A stretch of 6,869 nucleotides of DNA from Chlamydiota bacterium (GCA_011065005.1 JAAKFP010000139.1:1-6869), one strand, 5' to 3'; positions 1 through 6,700 are shown, counted from the first letter of the stretch. Made by a program: numbers and translations. The notes: generated by a model from the sequence alone, not told the origin.

Positions 1-1305
1 CCCCGGTTCCTGATCGCACAGCCACTGATAAACTGGCAAAGTTTTAGTTTCATTGATAATTCCGCCTTGAGGACTTTTGGAAAGGATCAAACGGTTTTTG
101 AAATGCTTTAACGTTTTTAAATCACTTGGACGTATTTCTTGAGACCACTTTATCTCAACAGCCTGAACAATATCATTGGGAAGCCAAATAATATCTACTT
201 CTCCTTGCCCCTTAAAATAATAGGTTTTGGCCAACCGATGGCAATGGCTTGCCACAGATGCCTCAACTATGGTATGTTCGGATGGTTTTGAATTTAAGTA
301 TCCCTCCCTCTGCAGCCAGTTTGACAAGGTGCGGTGAATGAATGGGTCGGTAAAATGAAACTTTCGATCTTTGCGTGGAAAACCTTGTTTTTTATTTTGA
401 TCAAACGCTTGCAAGTTAATCAGAAGCCCCATTCTCTCTAATAAACGACAGTAATCAATCAGAGTTTCCTTGCTAACCAATCCTACCTTTTGTGTTAATC
501 CTGAATAGGAAATCTGTGATACGCCAACTGTGAGCAGGGCATGTAATATTCCCATAAGTGTGTTTTCATTCTTTCCACGCTTCAAAACATCACCACGAAT
601 CCATTGTTCATAGGTCGCAAAAGTAGCATTTCCCACCTTTCCTGTTTGAGCCAACTCATTGATAGCACGCAGATATCCTCCACAGATCAAGTAATCTTGG
701 AATAACACATATAGACCTTGATTCTCAGGGATCTTTTTAGGAGACCGTAATTTCACATACTCAGCGAAAGACAAAGGATATAAATGAAAATCTGTTTGTT
801 CAGCCGCACCTCGTCTTCCTGGAAAACGCATGGCGGCGTCCTTCAAGATTAAGGTATCAGAACCTGTTAACAAACACACGCCTTGTTTAAAGAAACCTTC
901 ATCAGCCAAGGCCTTAATAACGCGATCCCAATCCTTTACAAATGTGATCTCATCAATAATTAATAAAAATGGTTCATTTGTGATTTCTTTAAGGAAAAAA
1001 CGTAAAACCTCACCTAGCTCTTTTGCATCAAATATCTCATCACATGGCAAATATAATATTCGTTGAGGTAATAAGAGGCGTTTTTGTAAGCAGTGTTTTA
1101 TTAATAATTTGCACGATGTTGACTTTCCAATCTGTCTTCCTCCAGTCAGAATATAGATCCCGGGGGTCATTTTGTCCAATGGCTTCCACCAATCGGCTTT
1201 GTGTTGATATTTTAACTGTGACAATGCTGCCAGGTGAGGATCTGTGCTATAGAATTGCTTCAGACCTGCTTTGAAGAGGTTATGGTTTAGGTATCTATCT
1301 AGCAT
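1..1305 (-). CDS. AAA+ ATPase of the AAA_14/DUF4143 family (COG1373), 3' end beyond the window
   Basis: The reading frame is open for 435 codons from ATG at 1305 to the left edge, with no stop reached. Visible motifs, in order: Walker A GGRQIGKST (residues 55-63), Walker B LLIIDEI (114-120), sensor-like LLTGSD (145-150), FPGRRG (161-166), PLSFAEY (177-183) and YLICGGYL (205-212). All are typical of the AAA_14 ATPase joined to a DUF4143 C-terminal domain. The C-terminal part carries GEVDIIW (368-374) and VEIKW (383-387), giving the E-x-D...E-x-K spacing of a PD-(D/E)xK nuclease-like fold. Family members are usually about 380-450 residues, so little should be missing. The start is supported by AGGA (1315-1318) nine bases upstream. 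The gene is transcribed away from the rest of the window. Its cellular role is not known; the family is common in accessory regions. The family call is firm, the function is not. Confidence 0.92.
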   Translation of the reverse strand, partial: MLDRYLNHNLFKAGLKQFYSTDPHLAALSQLKYQHKADWWKPLDKMTPGIYILTGGRQIGKSTSCKLLIKHCLQKRLLLPQRILYLPCDEIFDAKELGEVLRFFLKEITNEPFLLIIDEITFVKDWDRVIKALADEGFFKQGVCLLTGSDTLILKDAAMRFPGRRGAAEQTDFHLYPLSFAEYVKLRSPKKIPENQGLYVLFQDYLICGGYLRAINELAQTGKVGNATFATYEQWIRGDVLKRGKNENTLMGILHALLTVGVSQISYSGLTQKVGLVSKETLIDYCRLLERMGLLINLQAFDQNKKQGFPRKDRKFHFTDPFIHRTLSNWLQREGYLNSKPSEHTIVEASVASHCHRLAKTYYFKGQGEVDIIWLPNDIVQAVEIKWSQEIRPSDLKTLKHFKNRLILSKSPQGGIINETKTLPVYQWLCDQEPG

Positions 1306-1330
1306 TTATAATGGTCCTATATTGAAATTT

Positions 1331-1361
1331 GTTATAAATACACGGTAGCACAACTAGACAA
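1331..1361 (-). promoter_or_regulatory. Probable promoter of the AAA_14/DUF4143 ATPase gene
   Basis: On the minus strand a -10-like TATAAC (1331-1336, five of six consensus bases) lies 19 bases from a -35-like TTGTCT (1356-1361, four of six). It is 25 bases upstream of the ATG at 1305 and its AGGA ribosome binding site (1315-1318). The -35 hexamer is inside the palindrome at 1353-1372, so a protein bound there would block RNA polymerase. The spacer is longer than optimal, which would fit a weak or regulated promoter. This is read by eye only. Confidence 0.4.
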
Positions 1362-1372
1362 GTTTGTCTAGT
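1353..1372. promoter_or_regulatory. Palindrome 1, candidate operator
   Basis: The 20-base site ACTAGACAAGTTTGTCTAGT is a perfect inverted repeat with 9-base arms around a central GT. It has the same core (TAGACAA, two central bases, TTGTCTA) as the next palindrome 24 bases away. It overlaps the putative -35 box of the leftward ATPase gene. Paired symmetric sites of this kind are typical of dimeric helix-turn-helix repressors. No regulator gene is visible in the window. Confidence 0.6.
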
Positions 1373-1377
1373 GATTG

Positions 1378-1395
1378 TTAGACAAATTTGTCTAA
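1378..1395. promoter_or_regulatory. Palindrome 2, candidate operator
   Basis: The 18-base site TTAGACAAATTTGTCTAA is perfectly self-complementary. It shares the TAGACAA...TTGTCTA core with palindrome 1. The centres are 24 bases apart, a little over two helical turns, so two dimers could sit on roughly the same face of the DNA and bind cooperatively. It lies upstream of the putative promoter of the minus-strand ATPase gene. Confidence 0.6.
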
Positions 1396-1523
1396 TAGGC
1401 TCCTTGTCAACTAGCCTGCATTTCTCACTAGCTCCAGAAGTTTTATCTGCTTTCAAATCAAAAAAACAACATGAGTCATTTTCGATTTGATATTAAATTC
1501 CATACCAAGTGAGCCGCAAGTGA
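1396..1523. other. Intergenic stretch with no recognisable feature
   Basis: This AT-rich stretch separates the paired palindromes from the recognisable start of the IS110 fragment. I see no reading frame with a recognisable product, no RNA gene and no clear inverted end. It may hold decayed upstream sequence of the IS110 element, but the N-terminal transposase motifs (for example the DEDD catalytic residues near the start) cannot be made out. Confidence 0.4.
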
Positions 1524-1796
1524 ATGCCGTTTTTTGAAACACTGGAACAAAATGGATTTAATGCTCTATGTGCCGGTGCTAGACATGTAAAAAACGTCAG
1601 TGGTTGTAAATCTGATGTTTTGGTTTGTCAATGGTTGTAACAACTACACTCTTTTGGGTTAATTCAGGGAGCCTTTCGTCCAGATAACGATGTCGTTAAA
1701 TTAAGAAGTTTGATACGTCAAAGGAGTATGTTGATCATTCACGCAGCCAAGCATGTACAACATATGCAAAAAGCACTTTCATAGATGAATATTCAG
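1524..1796 (+). pseudogene. IS110-family transposase remnant with two in-frame stops
   Basis: Read in one frame from 1524, the translation begins MPFFETLEQNGFNALCAGAR, followed by HVKNVSGCKSDVLVCQWL, a stop, QLHSFGLIQGAFRPDNDV, KLRSLIRQRSMLI, then KHVQHMQKALS, a stop and MNIQ. This is the central segment of IS110-family transposases, whose usual motifs are ARHVKNVPGRKTDVLDCQWLQQLHS, RQR and HIQHMQKAL.QMN. Both stops (TAA at 1641-1643, TAG at 1782-1784) fall where the family normally has Gln, so each is explained by one C-to-T change. Only about 90 residues of a transposase of roughly 330-450 remain; the N-terminus and the C-terminal catalytic Ser region are absent. The element is dead. Family assignment is confident; the exact ends are not. 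Confidence 0.88.
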
Positions 1797-1946
1797 AGAC
1801 TTACTGCAGCTAAAAGAAAAAAATTTTGTCAACGCAAAATGAAAATGTCTCGAAACCCCATAACACGTGCAAATTTTATCCGTAAGCCCTGTAATGGTAT
1901 GCTCTAATTCTTTAACTTCAACAGAAGTTGCCTAGTAACACTCAAC

Positions 1947-1957
1947 GTAAGCGTTCA
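1947..1957 (+). repeat. Left GTAA-type inverted end of a possible IS66-like remnant
   Basis: GTAAGCGTTCA here matches 10 of 11 bases of the reverse complement of 2847-2857 (GTAACCGTTCA). IS66-family elements characteristically begin with GTAA. The two ends face each other about 910 bases apart and enclose the group II intron. The flanking octamers, CACTCAAC on the left and CTCACAAT on the right, are not an exact target duplication, and no IS66 genes remain between the ends. The pair could be a coincidence. Confidence 0.35.
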
Positions 1958-1976
1958 GACCCTTGGTTTATAACCG

Positions 1977-2017
1977 GTAGAGTAGAGAGGCGGGGGTTTA
2001 AGCCCGCCCCCCTCGTC
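1977..2017 (-). ncRNA. Group II intron domain VI hairpin and 3' splice end
   Basis: Directly downstream of domain V on the minus strand, a G-rich arm and a C-rich arm (GGCGGG with CCCGCC at the core) fold around a CUUAAAC-type loop. They are followed by CTCTACTCTAC. This is the usual place and shape of domain VI, which supplies the branch-point adenosine, and the intron normally ends in AC or AU. The exact branch A and the last intron base (about 1977) are inferred, not proven. Confidence 0.65.
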
Positions 2018-2050
2018 GAACCGTACGTACAGATTTCCCGTATACGGCTC
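2018..2050 (-). ncRNA. Group II intron domain V (catalytic hairpin)
   Basis: Read on the minus strand, 33 bases fold into the standard domain V. The outer stem GAGCCGUA pairs with UACGGUUC (one G-U pair), there is a two-base CG bulge, and the inner helix is capped by a GAAA-type loop. The catalytic AGC triad is present at the second to fourth bases. The usual length is 34, so one base is missing from the inner helix, leaving either a U bulge or a five-base loop. Bulge, triad and outer helix are all conserved, so catalysis may persist. Confidence 0.85.
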
Positions 2051-2100
2051 TCCGATAGTCTTCGATAATAAAGCATGCACAGTCCATTTGAGTTGGTTGT

Positions 2101-2211
2101 CTGCTTGGCTTTATCACCTAGTTTCCATCTCAATAGAGAGAGTTTAACCGGCATGCCTGGTTCGGGATTAAATCCCTCTGGCAGCCTTCCCGTCGTAGAG
2201 TTTGTTCTCAA
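2101..2211 (-). pseudogene. N-terminal remnant of a group II intron reverse transcriptase/maturase
   Basis: A perfect AGGAGG (2217-2222) lies five bases before a TTG start at 2211. The frame reads RTNSTTGRLPEGFNPEPG, then from 2154 MPVKLSLLRWKLGDKAKQ. The KLxxLRxKLxxKAKQ pattern is the familiar N-terminus of many bacterial intron-encoded proteins, in which it is followed by a FRFYxLYDRIYR-like segment and the reverse transcriptase domain. Here the similarity stops after KAKQ at about 2101, and only about 50 bases separate it from domain V. The RT, maturase and endonuclease parts have therefore been deleted. The frame itself continues through domain V to a stop at 1942, but that extension is a reading of structural RNA, not protein homology. 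Confidence 0.65.
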
Positions 2212-2737
2212 GCGGACCTCCTTATTTTGATTGAAACGTGACTAAAGGACGGCCCCTTTGCTCCATGGGCGTTACCCCACTTCTCTGCTCCTACGGGCCG
2301 AGCCGACTTCTTCCATGGCTGGTCGGCGGTTATGGATTCCCGACCTCCATTGTTTACGCTCATGTAAGTCTGAGCCGTAATCCATGGCAGATCTCCCAGG
2401 ACCTGTCGTTGTTCTTTCAGAGCGCGCTCTCCCCAACCACCCCGGTCGATCCAGTGGGTGTCTATGCACATTTCATCTCCCACTGTGACAGATTTCACCA
2501 TCTTCGGAAGGTTGATCGATCGACAGTTCGCGTAACGAAGCCGAAACGGGTTTGCTTTACTAGGGCTCACTCTTTTGTTGTCCAGAGGAAACCATCCTCT
2601 TTTGCCACCATGTGACCGCTTCGTTTCGCGTGCTTGGTCTCCCTCCCACCCCGAAGCGCAACTAAATGCTGTACATGCAATTGGCATTTTTAGTACCTCT
2701 CAACTAAATAGAACAACGGTGTTTTACACCTGGCATA

Positions 2738-2832
2738 CCGAAGATCGCGAAGGAAACGAAGAATACGCGAAGATTTTTTATGAAATAGTTAAATTCTTCG
2801 CATGTCCTTCGCTTTCTTCGTGTTCTTCGCGG
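2738..2832. repeat. Long imperfect hairpin of CGAAG-type repeats
   Basis: The left arm (2738-2773) and the reverse complement of the right arm (2795-2832) align over about 36 bases with roughly 80 percent identity. Both are built of short GAAG units separated by A-, C- and G-rich spacers (for example CGCGAAG and ACGAAG). The loop is about 21 bases and AT-rich. Such CGAAG/ACACGAAG repeats occur as dispersed short palindromes in many bacterial genomes. It lies between the intron and the right GTAA-type end, upstream of the first TPR gene, and has no T-run after the right arm, so it is not a standard terminator. Confidence 0.6.
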
Positions 2833-2846
2833 TTAACAGATAGAGA

Positions 2847-2857
2847 TGAACGGTTAC
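2847..2857 (-). repeat. Right GTAA-type inverted end of a possible IS66-like remnant
   Basis: The plus strand reads TGAACGGTTAC, whose reverse complement GTAACCGTTCA differs from the left end at 1947-1957 by a single base. It lies 90 bases upstream of the first TPR gene, so the remnant may have supplied or interrupted that gene's upstream region. The evidence is limited to the matching pair and the GTAA start. Confidence 0.35.
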
Positions 2858-2946
2858 CTCACAATTTTTCAGAACAATTTATTTTATTTGCTTTTTGTAA
2901 ACCTGTCATTTAAAGTTTAAATTTTATTGATAAACAGGAGGTTATT
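2858..2946 (+). promoter_or_regulatory. AT-rich leader of the first TPR gene with strong ribosome binding site
   Basis: A perfect AGGAGG (2936-2941) lies five bases before the ATG at 2947 and fixes that start. The stretch before it is very AT-rich and offers only weak promoter matches, for example TTGTAA followed 17 bases later by TAAATT. I cannot name one promoter with confidence. The region begins immediately after the right GTAA-type end. Confidence 0.5.
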
Positions 2947-3606
2947 ATGACAGTTGATACATCTCAAAATAGACAACTAGGTGTCTGGGAATCTTCTCCC
3001 TTTCAAATCACGCTCTACGACACAAAAAATACTCTAACAGCTGAAGCTACTCACACAGACGGAAAGAAGACCCACTTTGCCAGTAAAAGTATTACATGTG
3101 GCATCCTGGGCAAACATGATGAAGCTCTGAAGTATGAGATGCAGGCTCTAGAGCTTAGGAAAAAACTTCTCGGCGATAAACACCCTGATGTGGCAGTAAG
3201 CTTGAACAGTGTGGGAGGAACTTTTGGGGCCTTAGGCAAACATGCTGAAGCTCTGAAGTATGAGATACAAGCTCTAGAGCTTTTTAAAGAACTTCTCGGC
3301 GATAAGCACCCTGATGTGGCAGCAAGCTTGAACAATGTGGGAGCAACTTTTGGAGCCTTAGGCAAACATGATGAAGCTCTGAAGTATAACATGCGAGCTC
3401 TAGAACTTTTTAAAGAACTTCTCGGCGATAAGCACCCTGATCTGGCAACAAGCTTGAACAATGTGGGATTAACTTTAGAGAAATTTGGAGAACGTGCAGA
3501 GGAACTGGGCTCTTTGCAAAAAGCCTTGGAACTTTTAAGAAGTTGGCTTGAAGAAACCCATCCATATATCCTCCTTATTACACAGCAAAATGGCCCTTTG
3601 TATTGA
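2947..3606 (+). CDS. Short TPR protein, internally deleted paralogue of the downstream TIR-NB-ARC-TPR gene
   Basis: The 219-codon product has two parts. Residues 1-56 (MTVDTSQNRQLG... to GILGK) match the start of the downstream protein at 51 of 56 positions. From residue 55 on it is an array of 42-residue kinesin-light-chain-type TPRs: units at 55-96, 97-138 and 139-180, plus a diverged fourth from 181. Each full unit follows the pattern GKHxEALKYxMxALEL...LLGDKHPDxAxSLNxVG. The TIR and NB-ARC domains of its neighbour are missing entirely, and the join falls at GGCAAAC, present in both partners. The last repeat appears frameshifted near 3590, ending at TGA 3604-3606. There is no signal peptide or membrane segment. 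TPR arrays bind proteins or peptides, so a sensor-only decoy or regulator is possible but unproven. Confidence 0.85.
   Translation: MTVDTSQNRQLGVWESSPFQITLYDTKNTLTAEATHTDGKKTHFASKSITCGILGKHDEALKYEMQALELRKKLLGDKHPDVAVSLNSVGGTFGALGKHAEALKYEIQALELFKELLGDKHPDVAASLNNVGATFGALGKHDEALKYNMRALELFKELLGDKHPDLATSLNNVGLTLEKFGERAEELGSLQKALELLRSWLEETHPYILLITQQNGPLY
3109..3486 (+). repeat. Three tandem 126-bp TPR-coding repeats
   Basis: Units at 3109-3234, 3235-3360 and 3361-3486 keep an exact 126-base period and long identical stretches, for example around CTTCTCGGCGATAA and CACCCTGAT. The same sequences recur in the downstream gene at 6550-6869. Similarity at the nucleotide level, including silent positions, points to recent duplication or gene conversion rather than only protein-level constraint. 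Confidence 0.9.
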
Positions 3607-3756
3607 GAAACTTGGAAGAAAAGAGTAAACTCAATTTTACACAACAAAAGCTTCTGCTGGGAAGGCGCTTAATATTGTAAGGATGATCCAAACAATATCT
3701 AACCCAGAGTTTCCTTAAGGAGCCTTTTCTAAATATTTTTTTAACAGGAGACCTTT
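3607..3756 (+). other. Spacer between the tandem paralogues, with ghost C-terminus of the first
   Basis: Just past the TGA at 3604, the frame starting at 3599 reads CIEKLGRKE and stops at TAA 3626-3628. This completes the fourth TPR in the shape of the other units (SLNNVG...ELGK). From 3629 on nothing is recognisable. There is a weak 7-base hairpin (3672-3678 with 3692-3698) and a palindrome TCCTTAAGGA (3712-3721), neither followed by a proper T-run. No terminator is seen, so the two genes may be co-transcribed. AGGAG (3746-3750) six bases before the ATG at 3757 serves the next gene. Confidence 0.5.
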
Positions 3757-6700
3757 ATGACAGTTGATACTTCTCAAAATAGACAACTAGGTATCTGGGA
3801 ATCTTCTCCCTTTCAGATCACGCTCTATGACACAAAAAACACTCTAACAGCTGAAGCTGCTCACACAGACGGAAAGAGGACCCACTTTCCCAGTAGAAGC
3901 ATTACATGTGGCATCCTGGGCAAACTTCCCCATGCCGTTCTCATAGATAAAGTCGCTCACCTAGCCAAGGAAAAGATCGCCTTATTCCCTTACCCTAAAG
4001 AAGGACCGACAGAGCTGTGGGTCTTTGAAGCAGAAAAAATGGCCGGCCTGGAAATTAGGCAGGGTAAAGAGCATCTTAAGAAAACAGATGATACTCTTGG
4101 CGCCTATCAAAAAGCCCTCGAAAACTTCCAGACTGCTCTGAAACTCCAAGAAAAATTTAAAGGAAATACAGCTGAATTGCAAGAAGCCGTTGCCGCTATT
4201 AAAAAAACCATCACTTTACTCAAATGCAACCAAAACCCAGAGATTTACCTTCCCAACGAAAAGGCAAACGAAGCCTTTAATGAAGTCATAACAACCTACC
4301 AAGAGGAAAAAGACATCTTTGAATGTTTTAAAACACTCTTAAGCGTTACGGAGGAGAAAGAGTTTGCTCCCCAGCACCATTTCATGTCTGCACTTATTCA
4401 TGAAGAAACAGGGGATTTTTTATTTGCTGTTAAAGATTATCTATCCCTTGCAGAAGACAACCCCCGTGCTTTGGCATGCATTGAAAAAGCCTACGACTTA
4501 CTTGACGCCGCACTCGCTAAAAATAGCGATGAAGATCTTCTCATGAGAAAAGATGGGGTGAGGATGATTTTTGAAAAGTGCCTTGAGACCCTAAGTCGAA
4601 CCTCTTCTCAAGAAAAAGCACCCACCTGCTTCATCTGCTTCAACGTTTCAGAAAAAGATGTGGGTGCGTGGCTTGAGGAAACGCTTGTACCGGATCTCGA
4701 TAAAGCTGGCATCAAACCCATCTTTTGCTTTAGAGATTTAAACCAAGGACAAGATCTCGATAACTTTCAAAAGATAGCAAGACATGCAGATCAGGTAATC
4801 ATTGTCTGTACACCCGATCTAAAAACCAAATATGAAGAGAGAAAAAAAGCTCCCGTAGGCTTAGCACAAGAAATCCGAATGATTGAAGGACGTTATAATG
4901 ATGAAGACAAAGCTGACGCCATCTTTCTCATCTATCTAAAAGGCACGCGAAAAGAGGTCCTTCCTACAGCTTATTTTGAACCGATCCTTGGAACAGAGTT
5001 TGCCTCGTTTAAAGGAGCTGTTGAATTTGACTATTTTTCTAATGCGTTTGAACTTTTTAGCGCTATGCGAAAGGTTTCCAGAGAAGATGGAAGAGGTCTC
5101 AGAGAAGTTTTCCTGAAAGAAGCAAAAGAGATTCTTGAGGGAAAAGTTAATCCGGAAGAAATTATCCAATGGAAACAAAGCCGCGAAGCAAAGAACAGGG
5201 CCCTATATGACTCAATTGCTCATCGTATCTCTGTCCATACTCAAATGGTGAATCTTCCCCTTCCTGCCAAAGATTTTACAGGAAGAGAAAAAGAGCTTAA
5301 AGATCTTCATGATGCATGCACACACCGACACCGTGTAGCGATCTCAGGAATTGGGGGAGTGGGAAAAACTGCCCTTGCTGTGAAGTATGCCCATGACTAC
5401 CAATCCCACTATCAGTGGGTTCATTTTATTTCAGGGACAACTCCTGACACAATCACAACAGGTCTTCTTAAGCTGGCTGATGATCTGAAAATCCCTCAAG
5501 GTAAAACCCCAGAGCGTTTAGAATGGTTGAAAAGTAGACTCGATAGATTGGAATATGAATACCTTCTAATTTTTGATGGTGTCGATCATCCTCAAGCCTA
5601 TGAAGAACTTGAACGTCTCTTGCCCAGCAGGGGAAAGTGCCTTCTCGTGACATCACGTATGCATGAGAATGCTAGAAAACTAGAATTTGAGGTGATAGAA
5701 ATTCCTCTTTTTACACCAGAAGAAGCCGTTGACTATTTGGTTCAGGCAACAAAAAACCCTGACCGTGAACAAGCCGCAATATTAGCTGAGAAACTGGGAT
5801 ATTTTCCGTTAGCTTTGACTCATGCAGCTACCTATATCCGTGAGAGGGGGATGAGTTTTAAACTTTATCTGGAGGGATTTGAAAAATATGAGCTCGAGCT
5901 CTTCAAGGATGAAAGGCTTACCCTGAATAGAGAAGAAGAGACGATTTTAACAACTTGGAAGATTACTATGGATACCATTGAAAATTTCCACAAGTGCTCT
6001 TTAGCTAAAGAAGTCTTAAATTTTTTCTCATTCTTAGCACAGACTCCTATTCCTATGACACTAGTTGAAAATTGGTTTGCAAAGTTTTCCCCTGGTAATT
6101 CTGGTATCGAACTTTCTGATGCTCTTCGACTTCTTTGCAGTTATTCAATGATTGAAAGTCCGGTACGAGATGCTTATGATATTCATCTTCTCGTGCAAAC
6201 CGTAATGCGCGACCAACTCGCTCCCGACAAGCAGCAGGAAATTCTCAACCAAGCTGTTCGAATATTTGATGCACTCATCAAAGACCTAGATCCAGAATTG
6301 CCTGAAAAAAGAAGAATATTAGACGTTTTCATTGCCCACATCAAAAAAACTGTCGAGCACATCCTAAAACTTCCCCTTCAAGAAGACGGCGTTCACGATG
6401 TTTTGACAGTTGTTTGTGACTATTATCTCTACGAAGGAAAATTCAATAATGCAGAAAACACAGTGCGAATCCTTTTGAATCTATCCGAAGAGAGCTCAAT
6501 AAGAAAAGCAGGCGCTTTAGATCAACTAGGGATAAGCCTAGGTGGGATGGGCAATCATGATGAAGCTCTGAAGTATAAGATGCAAGCCCTCGAGCTTAGG
6601 AAAGAACTTCTCGGCGATAAGCACCCTGATGTGGCAACAAGCTTGAACAATGTGGGATCCACTTTTGGTGAATTAGGGAAACATGATGAAGCTCTCAAGT

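Larger units (their letters stand above)
1977..2662 (-). mobile_element. Group II intron with deleted intron-encoded protein
   Basis: The 3' part is diagnostic: domain V at 2050-2018 and a GC-rich domain VI hairpin ending in CTCTACTCTAC near 1977 (minus strand). An RBS-preceded maturase start (2222-2101) lies where domain IV should be. The minus strand from about 2662 to 2223 is structured, GC-richer sequence of the size expected for domains I-III. The 5' boundary is placed near 2662 by the string GTTGCGC, which resembles but does not equal the conserved GUGYG start, so it is uncertain by several bases. At roughly 690 bases the intron is too short to encode a reverse transcriptase (usually over 400 codons). 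It could only move if a protein from elsewhere acted on it, though it may still self-splice. The host gene is not recognisable. Confidence 0.8.

Noticed and set aside
830..1274. Two plus-strand open frames (830-1066, 1023-1274)
   Set aside because: They are antisense to the confidently identified ATPase gene and encode nothing recognisable.
1797..1946. Coding sequence between the IS110 fragment and the intron, for example a minus-strand frame reading VEVKELEHTITGLTDKIC
   Set aside because: It is short, bounded by nearby stops, has no ribosome binding site and matches no family I recognise. It is probably further mobile-element debris.
1942..2100. Peptide SESRIREICTYGSTRG as the C-terminus of a protein
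   Set aside because: This string is simply the translation of group II intron domain V. It turns up wherever domain V is read in this frame and is not evidence of a protein.
2208..2687. A 159-codon open frame on the minus strand and an overlapping 125-codon frame on the plus strand (2238-2615)
   Set aside because: Both lie within the group II intron domain I-III region, resemble no protein family and have atypical composition (rich in Trp, Arg, Gly). They are best explained as chance frames in structured, GC-richer RNA sequence.
1939..2865. Eight-base target duplication around the IS66-like ends (CACTCAAC and CTCACAAT)
   Set aside because: The octamers agree at only five of eight positions; similar CTCA strings occur at different offsets. 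This is not a convincing duplication.
3109..3486. Regular direct repeats as a possible CRISPR or satellite array
   Set aside because: The period is 126 bases with no unique spacers, and it encodes 42-residue TPR units in frame.
3051..3647. A 198-codon minus-strand open frame
   Set aside because: It is antisense to the TPR repeats and its apparent repeats merely mirror the 126-base periodicity of the real gene.
3672..3698. Hairpin ATATTGT...ACAATAT as a terminator of the first TPR gene
   Set aside because: The stem is short and AT-only apart from one G-C pair, the loop is 13 bases, and no T-run follows.
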